DNA of 10,130 nucleotides from an uncultured Synergistales bacterium. GTDB taxonomy: Bacteria > Synergistota > Synergistia > Synergistales > Aminobacteriaceae. The stretch covers positions 1 to 10,130 of the forward strand of contig CAJOGG010000003.1 of NCBI GenBank assembly GCA_905234205.1, read 5' to 3'. Shown here piece after piece: positions 1 through 6,125 of the stretch. The translations under genes were made by a program, and so were the position numbers. Position 1 is the stretch's first letter, and every line of letters starts with the position of its first letter. Below the pieces are notes generated by a model that had not been told where the DNA came from, did not search any database, and was given only the letters and a program-made list of their open reading frames with translations.

Positions 1-1205
1 GAAATTGCGTTTCCAAGTTTATCTTCATCGGCTCTGCTCTGTGCAATAACTGCGACGCTGTAAACTGGCTTCGGGAACTCAATCGGCGGGAATTGTCCGG
101 AGAATCCTCCTTTGGTTGCGAGCGTGTGGCCAACTCTTGCGCTTTGAAGTTTTGGAATTGCGACTATATCACCAGCTATGACTTCCTTAACGTCTTTGCC
201 GTCCTTACCAGTCATTAACTTGAATGAGCTAATGCGCTCGTCCTCACCCTTGTTGACGTTGTAAATGCTTGACCCTTCTGAAGAAAGAGTACCCGAATAT
301 ACGCGAATGAATGACAATTTACCGACAAAGGCATCGGCCATAATCTTGAAGCATAAAGCACTAAATGGCGCGTCAACTTTCGGTTCTGCTTTAATTCCGT
401 CAGAGGCCTCAATTGCTCCGATATCTACAGGGGACGGGAAATAATCCGCTACAAAGTCCATGAACTCATTTACACCGATATTTGTTGACGAGGAGAGAGC
501 AAACACGGGCATGATACGTTTTGAGGCGATAGCTTTTTTAAGAGTGCGTTCAATGTCAGCTTCTGCGATTGTCTCACCCTCTAAATACTTCTCCATTAAT
601 TCGTCGTCCATTTCAACGGCTGCTTCGATTAAAGCCTCTTTTGCACTTGCTGCTTCAGGAGAATCGCTCTTAAGAACGTCAATGACTCCCGAGAATTTAT
701 CAGCTGCACCGATTGGCAAGAATACTGGCAAAGCATTCTGTGAGAACTGTGTCTTGATGTCAGCCAAAACTTTTTCAAAGTCCGCGTTTTCCCTGTCCAT
801 TTTTGACACTACAAAGGCTACAGGAGCGTTGTGATGTTCAGCGTATTCCCAAGCTTTGCTGGTCTGGACCTCAATACCACCAACCGCACTAACGAGAATA
901 ACTGCTGTATCAGCTACACGGATAGCCGCGCTCATTTCGCCTGTGAAATCTGCATAACCTGGGGCATCAAGTACATAGAAAGTTTTGCCCTTACGCTCAA
1001 ACGTTAATAATGAAGTGCTGATTGAGATATTGCGCTTTTGTTCTTCGGATTGGAAATCGCTGACTGTGTTACCATTCTGGACGTTGCCCATACGAGTTAT
1101 ATTGCCGTTATCAAAGAGCATTGCTTCAGCTAATGAAGTCTTACCTGCTCCACCATGTGCACATAATGCGAAGCTCCTTGTGTCTTCGGGTTTACGTACC
1201 CCCAT
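1..1205 (-). CDS. EF-G-like translational GTPase, N-terminal part (cut by window edge)
   Basis: Translation of the minus strand from the ATG at 1205-1203 stays open to the left edge, giving about 401 residues of a protein expected to be near 680-700. The GTPase domain is clear: P-loop AHGGAGKT (residues 16-23), switch I region EEQKRNISIS (54-63), G3 motif DAPGYADF (80-87) and G4 motif SKMD (134-137). Residues from about 280 read as EF-G domain II, and the visible end (FPKPVYSVAV, then a SRADEDKL stretch) starts domain III. EF-G proteins move tRNA and mRNA through the ribosome using GTP. The first G4 residue is Ser where Asn (NKxD) is usual, and G3 is DAPG rather than DTPG. With the short N-terminus, this points to the EF-G-like paralogue group (often called FusA2) rather than housekeeping FusA. 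A GGGAAGG Shine-Dalgarno-like stretch lies about 10 nt before the ATG. It lies 76 nt downstream of the response regulator. The family is secure; paralogue versus main EF-G is inferred. Confidence 0.9.
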   Translation of the reverse strand, partial: MGVRKPEDTRSFALCAHGGAGKTSLAEAMLFDNGNITRMGNVQNGNTVSDFQSEEQKRNISISTSLLTFERKGKTFYVLDAPGYADFTGEMSAAIRVADTAVILVSAVGGIEVQTSKAWEYAEHHNAPVAFVVSKMDRENADFEKVLADIKTQFSQNALPVFLPIGAADKFSGVIDVLKSDSPEAASAKEALIEAAVEMDDELMEKYLEGETIAEADIERTLKKAIASKRIMPVFALSSSTNIGVNEFMDFVADYFPSPVDIGAIEASDGIKAEPKVDAPFSALCFKIMADAFVGKLSFIRVYSGTLSSEGSSIYNVNKGEDERISSFKLMTGKDGKDVKEVIAGDIVAIPKLQSARVGHTLATKGGFSGQFPPIEFPKPVYSVAVIAQSRADEDKLGNAI

Positions 1206-1255
1206 TGTGAAAAACACCTTCCCTATAAAATTTTATGATAATCTTGATTGGCTGT

Positions 1256-1261
1256 ATTATA
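1256..1261 (-). promoter_or_regulatory. Possible -10 box for the EF-G-like gene
   Basis: A perfect TATAAT reads on the minus strand in the 76-nt gap between the response regulator stop and the EF-G-like start. It would place a transcript start about 45 nt before the ATG. No convincing -35 hexamer sits 16-18 nt upstream, so this is weak. If real, the GTPase could be transcribed independently of the kinase operon. Confidence 0.3.
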
Positions 1262-1281
1262 CTACTGACAAGAAAAATCCC

Positions 1282-1971
1282 TTATGCGTCAAAAAATTTC
1301 TGGATTATCTCCTTAATTTCCTTCAACGGTAGAGTCTTCAACATATGGCCTTCAGGTTTCAAAGCTTCAATTTGTTCAATGCTTCCTGCGTCAGTCTTAG
1401 CCGTCAAGAACATTACAGGTATTTTCGCTGTGTCAGGGTTAGCACGTAGAGTTTCAAGAACTTGCGGGCCATTCATTTCGGGCATCTCATAATCTAATAG
1501 AATCAAATCAGGCTTTGCACGTGCAAGAATCTTCAAAGCGTTTGCGCCAGAATTTGCGGGTAATACTTTGTAGCTTGTGCTTAATCCTTCGCGTAAAGTC
1601 CTAATCATAACTGCGTCGTCGTCAACTAATAACAAAGTCTTCTGGGACTCAGCGGCTTCTTTGTTAAGTCCTGAAAGTTTTTCACGAATTTCGTTGGCGT
1701 TAAATGGTCTCACGAAAGCTTCAGCCCCTGGAAAATTTGCGTTCGCTATCTCTGCTTGGGTCCCTAGTAAAAATATTTTAGTGTTTGCAAAAGTTTTTAA
1801 TCGTTCTAAATTCTCAATGCCGGCCAAGTTCACTAATGTAATTTGGGGAATGTAATTAAATTCATCGTTGGATCGTGCAGGTGAAATTTCAAACGTATCA
1901 TTTAGACTCTTGATTAACATATCAGCTCCCATTGATGGTCTATCACTGATATATAGAACTTTTTCCTTCAT
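1282..1971 (-). CDS. Two-domain response regulator with C-terminal receiver, no DNA-binding domain
   Basis: A 229-residue protein. Residues 111-229 form a canonical receiver: acidic cluster D117-D118-D119, phospho-acceptor D160 in LLDYEMPEMNG, switch T190 in FLTAKT and conserved K212. Residues 1-100 have a similar alternating strand/helix pattern (KVLYISD, ITLVNLA, KIFLLG, AEAFVRPF) but no acceptor Asp at the expected place. This suggests a degenerate receiver that cannot be phosphorylated. There is no helix-turn-helix, GGDEF or other output domain, so it probably acts by protein contact, like CheY/Spo0F-type regulators. The start is supported by AGGAGAG at 1984-1990, which overlaps the stop codon of the upstream kinase; the gap is 18 nt. 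Co-translation with the kinase makes it the likely terminal acceptor of that phosphorelay. The downstream target is unknown. Confidence 0.9.
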   Translation of the reverse strand: MKEKVLYISDRPSMGADMLIKSLNDTFEISPARSNDEFNYIPQITLVNLAGIENLERLKTFANTKIFLLGTQAEIANANFPGAEAFVRPFNANEIREKLSGLNKEAAESQKTLLLVDDDAVMIRTLREGLSTSYKVLPANSGANALKILARAKPDLILLDYEMPEMNGPQVLETLRANPDTAKIPVMFLTAKTDAGSIEQIEALKPEGHMLKTLPLKEIKEIIQKFFDA

Positions 1972-1989
1972 GTGTAAATTTATCTCTCC

Positions 1990-4900
1990 TTATTTCAATG
2001 CTTCTTCAAGTCCTGCCCAGTCGGCACTGTCCGCACACGTCGCGATAACGTTAAAGCGTTCGGCTTCTGATTCAGGGATTTTGTATTCTCGTAACATTGC
2101 TATTATTCCATCTATAGAATCACTATCGAACATTGACGCAAATTCCTTTATAGCTTCATAGGCTTCGTGCAATTTCTCGATGTCAATCAATTCCGCGTTC
2201 TCGTCCTGTTTGTAGAGCGGTGCAAGTTTATCAAGATAGCTCCTGTAATTCATGAGCAACTCCGGCGTTAAATCTGCTATGCTGTCGGTGTCGTTATTGT
2301 TCCCGCATTCTTCAAGATAAGCTGCCTGTGCTGATAATTCCGTTGCGCCTATCAATCTCGCTGAACTCTTCAAAGCATGTACTTTGATCGTGTAATTTTT
2401 AACGTCGCCTTCAGTCATAAAAGCCTCAATATCGCGCAAGTTGTTGTTAATTGAGTTCCAGAACTGCTGCAGAGTTTTCGATAAAATTTCCTCGTTCGCA
2501 CAATTTTTTATAGCTTCTGAGTAAGTCAAACCTTCTGTGTGTGAATAAAATTTCTCAAGTTCAGATTGCTCCGTACTAGTTTCTGAAAACTCTTCAACTT
2601 CAGAATTACTGTCCTGCAACTTTATTTTCTCGGGAGGCAAATATTTTATCAAGGCCGCTTCTAGCGTAGTACTCTCAACAGGTTTCGACAAGTAATCCGT
2701 AAAGCCTTCTTCAAGATATTTATTTCGCGCGCCACTAACAGCATCGGCCGTCAAACATATTACAGGAGTCTCAACGTTCAGACCGTCTTTTTGCTCACGA
2801 ATATGCTTCATAGTTTGGGTGCCGTCCATTTTAGGCATTCTCTGATCCATGAGAATCAAATCGTATTTCGTTTCTAGCGTCAGATTCAAAGCTTCTATGC
2901 CACTTGAGGCTGTATCAAGCTGAATTTCAGTCTTACTCAACAATCCCTCTATAACCGTTAAATTCATGTCGGTGTCATCAACAACCAGCAAATGAGCGTC
3001 AGGCGCCTTGAAAGATTCCTGATAAGTCCTCATTGTGTGAACGTAACGATCAAATTTATCATGGAAGTTGCCTATAGGTTCATCTTCAATAACTTTCTGC
3101 GGCAAATATATTGTGAAGGTTGAACCCTTTCCGTACTCGCTTTCCACTTCTATGTGACCGTTCATCAATTGCAGGAGGTTTTGAGTGATTGAAAGGCCAA
3201 GGCCAGTGCCTTCGACTGTGTTATTCTGCACTAGGTCAATGCGCTCAAACTTCTTGAACAATTTCCCGATGTCCTCTTCCCTAATTCCAATACCAGTATC
3301 GCTGACTCGAAACACTAGATTTATAGTTTCTCGGCCGTCGTCATCATAGGATTTTTCGCCCTTCACGTTTAGTGAAACGCTTCCTTCATGAGTATATTTC
3401 ACGGCGTTATTGAGAACGTTAGTAACAACTTGACGTACTCGGACTTCATCACCATATAATCCATCGGGGAGATCCTCATCAACTTTCACGTTAAACTTCA
3501 GATCTTTTTGACGAGCTTTGAACACAATCATGTTAGTAACGTCGTTTAGAACAGAGCTTAACTTGTAATCACTCTCGGCAATTTCCATTTTACCGGCTTC
3601 AATCTTGGAGAAATCAAGAATATCGTTTATTATCGAGAGTAAATTTTTGCCTGCGCTCTCAACATTTCGTGCATAGGTAGTGATTCTGTCGCTGGTGCTT
3701 TCTCGTATGATCATCTCGTTCATGCCCAAGACTGCGTTAATCGGAGTTCGTATTTCGTGGGACATGTTGGCGAGAAATTCGCTCTTAGCAGAGTTGGCCC
3801 GGCGTGCTTGCTGCATAGCTGCCTTTGCAAGTTCCAGAGCTTCTTCTAATTGTTCGCTGCGTTCCTGTTGTTCCTTGTGTAATCTCGTAGTGTCTGAAAC
3901 AAGAATAATATAGAATCCAGGGTTGACCGCGTAAAAATTGAATTGCTTGTAAAATATTTTCTCGTCGATCTCACAGGCTATATTGACCTCGTAAAGAGCG
4001 TTTTTCTGTGTACCAAAAGCTATAGCATCAGGAGCAAGAGCATGAGCCATTGAATGAATTTGTTCGTCAGTTCCGTGTAAGATCGGCACGATCTCATCAT
4101 GAATATACGAGTTAAATGTGTCATGCATACTTTTTGGGAGAATGCTGCCTTCGGGTAAATCTTCACTGACTGTAACATGGTAACGTCCTATAGCCATGTA
4201 AGCTATCATTTCGAATTGACGCGCCAAAATTTTATCTACGATTGTCTGATAAACTTTGGAGTTGTTGCACTCACGCTCGGTTATAAATGCCACGACGTTT
4301 CCGTTAATGGGGTTTCGAGTCATCATTGCGTGGTACTCAACGTAACAGATATTGCCGTTCTCACGACGCGACAACAATACTAAACGAGTCCCAATTTTTC
4401 CTTTTACATAAGCATCAAGCAACGCATCAACGTTAAAAGTTTCAAGAAATTTTCTGCGCTCAACAAAATTGATATAATGCCTGGCTCTCATGTTCAACAT
4501 GTCAGTATAATTTTCTTGGTCCTCGTCGCTCTTGAACAGATCACGCCCTCTTTTTTCCTCAACAAAATTGCGCGTCAAGTCCACTCGAAACATTCCAAGT
4601 GTAAATTTATCTTGATGATAGAAATTTTGGCCAATAGCGTCGTAACTAGTCTTGATTTTCTCCTCGTAATTTTTGAATAGCGTTATATCTGAAAAAGTTA
4701 TGTACGTGTAGTCTTCTCCACCAATACTGACAAAAGCGTAATGAGCCTTGACCCATATGATATTTTTCTTAGTCGTAATCTTGCGAATCTGAATATTCAT
4801 GGTTTTATCCTGAGATTCATGATGAGTCAACATGTAATCGACTAACGGCATATCTTCTGGGTAAACTGTTTCGCTAAAGTCTCCAGTCGCGTTAAAGCGG

Positions 4901-5067
4901 GTTACGTTTTCCGGTGTGTCTTCCATCATTGATAAATATTCCTGCGATACAAAGACGGCTTCAGGCTTTCCATCTTTGAGGACGTGAATCAATATCGCGC
5001 TGTTGCCTAATTGCTTTATGGTCTCAATGAATTTTTGCTGTTCATCATGTTGTGTAGAATAGCTCAT
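1990..5067 (-). CDS. Soluble hybrid histidine kinase (PAS-like, HisKA, HATPase, REC, HPt)
   Basis: A 1025-residue sensor kinase with no membrane-spanning segment, so cytoplasmic. Residues 15-135 look like a PAS domain (ending YTYITFSDITLF). Residues 140-270 and 280-395 look like two more PAS-type folds, the last ending FYIILVSDTTRL. A helical, probably coiled-coil linker (395-430) leads to HisKA with MSHEIRTP, phospho-acceptor His437. The HATPase domain shows the N-box (N554), G1 DTGIG (590-594), F-box FKKFER (604-609) and G2 GTGLGLS (620-626). The receiver (690-812) has D697/D698, acceptor D741, T773 and K795. The HPt domain (about 855-950) carries VHALKSSAR with His897. A 75-residue helical tail follows, as is common in this architecture. 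All catalytic residues are present, so it should autophosphorylate and relay His437 to Asp741 to His897, then to a separate receiver, most simply the next gene. The signal is not readable from the sequence. AAAGGAG at 5081-5087 supports the ATG. Confidence 0.95.
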   Translation of the reverse strand: MSYSTQHDEQQKFIETIKQLGNSAILIHVLKDGKPEAVFVSQEYLSMMEDTPENVTRFNATGDFSETVYPEDMPLVDYMLTHHESQDKTMNIQIRKITTKKNIIWVKAHYAFVSIGGEDYTYITFSDITLFKNYEEKIKTSYDAIGQNFYHQDKFTLGMFRVDLTRNFVEEKRGRDLFKSDEDQENYTDMLNMRARHYINFVERRKFLETFNVDALLDAYVKGKIGTRLVLLSRRENGNICYVEYHAMMTRNPINGNVVAFITERECNNSKVYQTIVDKILARQFEMIAYMAIGRYHVTVSEDLPEGSILPKSMHDTFNSYIHDEIVPILHGTDEQIHSMAHALAPDAIAFGTQKNALYEVNIACEIDEKIFYKQFNFYAVNPGFYIILVSDTTRLHKEQQERSEQLEEALELAKAAMQQARRANSAKSEFLANMSHEIRTPINAVLGMNEMIIRESTSDRITTYARNVESAGKNLLSIINDILDFSKIEAGKMEIAESDYKLSSVLNDVTNMIVFKARQKDLKFNVKVDEDLPDGLYGDEVRVRQVVTNVLNNAVKYTHEGSVSLNVKGEKSYDDDGRETINLVFRVSDTGIGIREEDIGKLFKKFERIDLVQNNTVEGTGLGLSITQNLLQLMNGHIEVESEYGKGSTFTIYLPQKVIEDEPIGNFHDKFDRYVHTMRTYQESFKAPDAHLLVVDDTDMNLTVIEGLLSKTEIQLDTASSGIEALNLTLETKYDLILMDQRMPKMDGTQTMKHIREQKDGLNVETPVICLTADAVSGARNKYLEEGFTDYLSKPVESTTLEAALIKYLPPEKIKLQDSNSEVEEFSETSTEQSELEKFYSHTEGLTYSEAIKNCANEEILSKTLQQFWNSINNNLRDIEAFMTEGDVKNYTIKVHALKSSARLIGATELSAQAAYLEECGNNNDTDSIADLTPELLMNYRSYLDKLAPLYKQDENAELIDIEKLHEAYEAIKEFASMFDSDSIDGIIAMLREYKIPESEAERFNVIATCADSADWAGLEEALK

Positions 5068-5137
5068 GAAAATTTTAGAACTCCTTTAACATTTACGAGA
5101 ATACACGCTAATTTTTGACATACTATCCATCTGCTTC

Positions 5138-5296
5138 ATGCAGAGAGATTTTAGCCTCAATGACTCTGAGAATTATACTATATTGCGTTTTATATCCGCA
5201 TACGCTGTAGAACAAAAGTTAGGGGGCTTTACGGCATTTACAGGTACAAGACAATTGCTTGCCTATCATGATAAAATCACGCTCGCTGCGGATTAG
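5138..5296 (+). CDS. Possible 52-residue small protein or gene remnant
   Basis: An ATG-initiated frame of 52 codons before TAG. Its product is soluble and mixed in composition, with a run that looks protein-like (FISAYAVEQKLGG, then FTAFTGTRQLLAYHDK). Codon choice resembles the neighbouring genes. I recognise no family. Against it: there is no Shine-Dalgarno before the ATG, and it overlaps the likely kinase promoter on the other strand. It could be a small protein, the relic of a larger gene, or chance. Confidence 0.2.
   Translation: MQRDFSLNDSENYTILRFISAYAVEQKLGGFTAFTGTRQLLAYHDKITLAAD
5172..5200 (-). promoter_or_regulatory. Possible promoter for the kinase operon
   Basis: A perfect minus-strand TATAAT (5172-5177) lies about 105 nt before the kinase ATG, in the correct orientation. 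The hexamer 17 nt further upstream (5195-5200, TGCGGA on the minus strand) matches a sigma70 -35 box poorly. It is the best -10 candidate for the operon, but may need an activator or may not be a promoter. Confidence 0.35.
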
Positions 5297-5329
5297 ATAA
5301 GATTTTCCTGCTTTATAATGGAACGTAAC

Positions 5330-5353
5330 TTTTCAACTACATTTTCAACTACA
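5330..5353 (+). repeat. Perfect 12-bp tandem duplication
   Basis: TTTTCAACTACA occurs twice with no gap (5330-5341 and 5342-5353). It falls in a 30-codon frame (ATG 5318 to TAG 5410) where it would encode FSTTFSTT, but that frame has no Shine-Dalgarno and is not called. The repeat is probably a replication-slippage duplication; it could also be a pair of direct protein-binding sites upstream of the plus-strand genes. Confidence 0.8.
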
Positions 5354-5439
5354 AAAATCTTTATTTTACTTAGTGCTATCATGAACTCACAGAGCTTACT
5401 GAAAAAATAGAATCACTCGTTTTGATTCGACGTACACAT

Positions 5440-5445
5440 TATAAT
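5440..5445 (+). promoter_or_regulatory. Possible -10 box for the plus-strand pair
   Basis: TATAAT lies about 20 nt before the GGGGGAG ribosome-binding site of the next gene, so a transcript would start near 5452 with a short leader. The nearest -35-like hexamer (TTGATT, 5422-5427) is only 12 nt away, too close for a standard promoter. Support is weak. Confidence 0.25.
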
Positions 5446-5462
5446 TTAAGCAAAAAAATTTT

Positions 5463-5470
5463 GGGGGAGA
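5463..5470 (+). promoter_or_regulatory. Ribosome-binding site bearing on a non-ATG start
   Basis: GGGGGAGA is the only strong Shine-Dalgarno-like sequence before the 207-residue protein. It lies 16 nt from the TTG at 5486 when measured from GGAG, which is long, and 10 nt from an in-frame ATT at 5480. The first in-frame ATG (5525) is much further away. Initiation therefore probably uses TTG, or less usually ATT. Confidence 0.4.
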
Positions 5471-5485
5471 GATCAGTTTATTGTC

Positions 5486-6109
5486 TTGAACGCGTTAAAA
5501 TTTGGGGGCGATGATTACCCGTTAATGAATGCCTACGTTGATCCCGATTGCCTGAATGAATTTCGCGAGAGGGTCATAACTCTTCACGACGAATACAAAA
5601 AATTTACGGCCGGAGAATTTCTCACAAGAAGCTACATTTTCTCGGGTAAGTATTTGACGTTTGCAGGAGCGTTAATGTTTGGTAACATCATCAGAGTTAC
5701 AGCAACTCTAAATCATGAAGGTAAGCAAGTTGTGATTGAGGCACAAAATATTTGGGAAGCATACACGAGTCTTTTACCGCGATTGACCAGCAAACTTTCA
5801 TCAAGGTGCAGAAAAATTTATCGTGAAGCATTCATCAACGCGCTATTGTTCTCTGAATACAACATCAACAACAAAATCAACGTTCATATCTCTTCAAGGC
5901 CGCCAAAAGTTTCGATAGACTACCCTGGAATAATTGCAAGAACAACGAGAAATCATAGGCTCAAGAAAATTTTTGAACTCGCTGGAATTTCATGGAACAA
6001 ACACAACGAGCTAGACATTACGCTTGAACAAGACGCGCTAAACTTTAGAGTAAAAGCCAGTTTTGAACTTGAAGGCCCCGCAGAACTTCCACAACCAGTA
6101 ATCTTATAA
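5486..6109 (+). CDS. Truncated AlbA_2/Schlafen-type regulator core (divergent)
   Basis: A 207-residue soluble protein from a TTG start. By eye it matches the central part of AlbA_2/RecG-like transcriptional regulators. LTFAGALMFGN (residues 57-67) corresponds to their LTnAGlLlFG motif. Then comes IEAQNIWEAY and a PRLTSKL segment. YREAFINALLFSEYN (112-126) corresponds to the REALINAlvHaDY helix. VSIDYPGII (143-151) fits their isNPG turn, and RNHRLKKIFELAGI fits the RNp.La..f...G segment. The N-terminal AlbA_2 domain is absent, and the ATP-lid and winged-helix C-terminus are short or missing. Key positions are substituted: HADY is SEYN and NPG is YPG. ATP binding is therefore doubtful. It may be a decayed remnant or a streamlined adaptor. 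It ends 16 nt before the exported FlgG/Ig protein, with which it is probably co-transcribed. The open frame looks maintained; the homology assignment is inference. Confidence 0.7.
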   Translation: MNALKFGGDDYPLMNAYVDPDCLNEFRERVITLHDEYKKFTAGEFLTRSYIFSGKYLTFAGALMFGNIIRVTATLNHEGKQVVIEAQNIWEAYTSLLPRLTSKLSSRCRKIYREAFINALLFSEYNINNKINVHISSRPPKVSIDYPGIIARTTRNHRLKKIFELAGISWNKHNELDITLEQDALNFRVKASFELEGPAELPQPVIL

Positions 6110-6125
6110 CAAGGAGATATTAATC

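Larger units (their letters stand above)
5068..5485. other. 418-bp divergent intergenic region
   Basis: This gap separates the minus-strand kinase operon from the plus-strand genes. It contains the kinase Shine-Dalgarno, a minus-strand TATAAT, a plus-strand TATAAT just before the next gene, a 12-bp tandem duplication, and several short open frames. Two frames are listed or discussed separately; a third runs at about 5374-5514 on the plus strand (46 sense codons to the TGA at 5512) and has no credible start codon. No tRNA, strong hairpin terminator or known riboswitch is visible. The mix of short coding-like frames suggests partly decayed coding DNA, but this is inference. Confidence 0.6.

Noticed and set aside
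1215..1226. AT-only palindrome ATAAAATTTTAT before the EF-G-like gene, as operator or terminator
   Set aside because: AT-rich palindromes of this size are expected by chance here; there is no GC stem for a terminator.
460..1332. Plus-strand open frames opposite the EF-G-like gene
   Set aside because: They are antisense shadows; the minus strand encodes an unmistakable GTPase with P-loop and G3 motifs over the same bases.
1990..2220. 75-residue C-terminal tail of the kinase as a novel domain
   Set aside because: Helical tails of this kind after HPt domains are common in large PAS-hybrid kinases, so it is not unusual by itself.
5131..5143. CTGC...GCAG inverted repeat in the intergenic gap as a terminator
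   Set aside because: The 4-bp arms are too short and no T-run follows; not a credible terminator.
5318..5410. 30-codon plus-strand frame with a hydrophobic middle (toxin-like small peptide?)
   Set aside because: No Shine-Dalgarno, sequence largely made of the 12-bp duplication, and no antisense RNA or partner gene visible.
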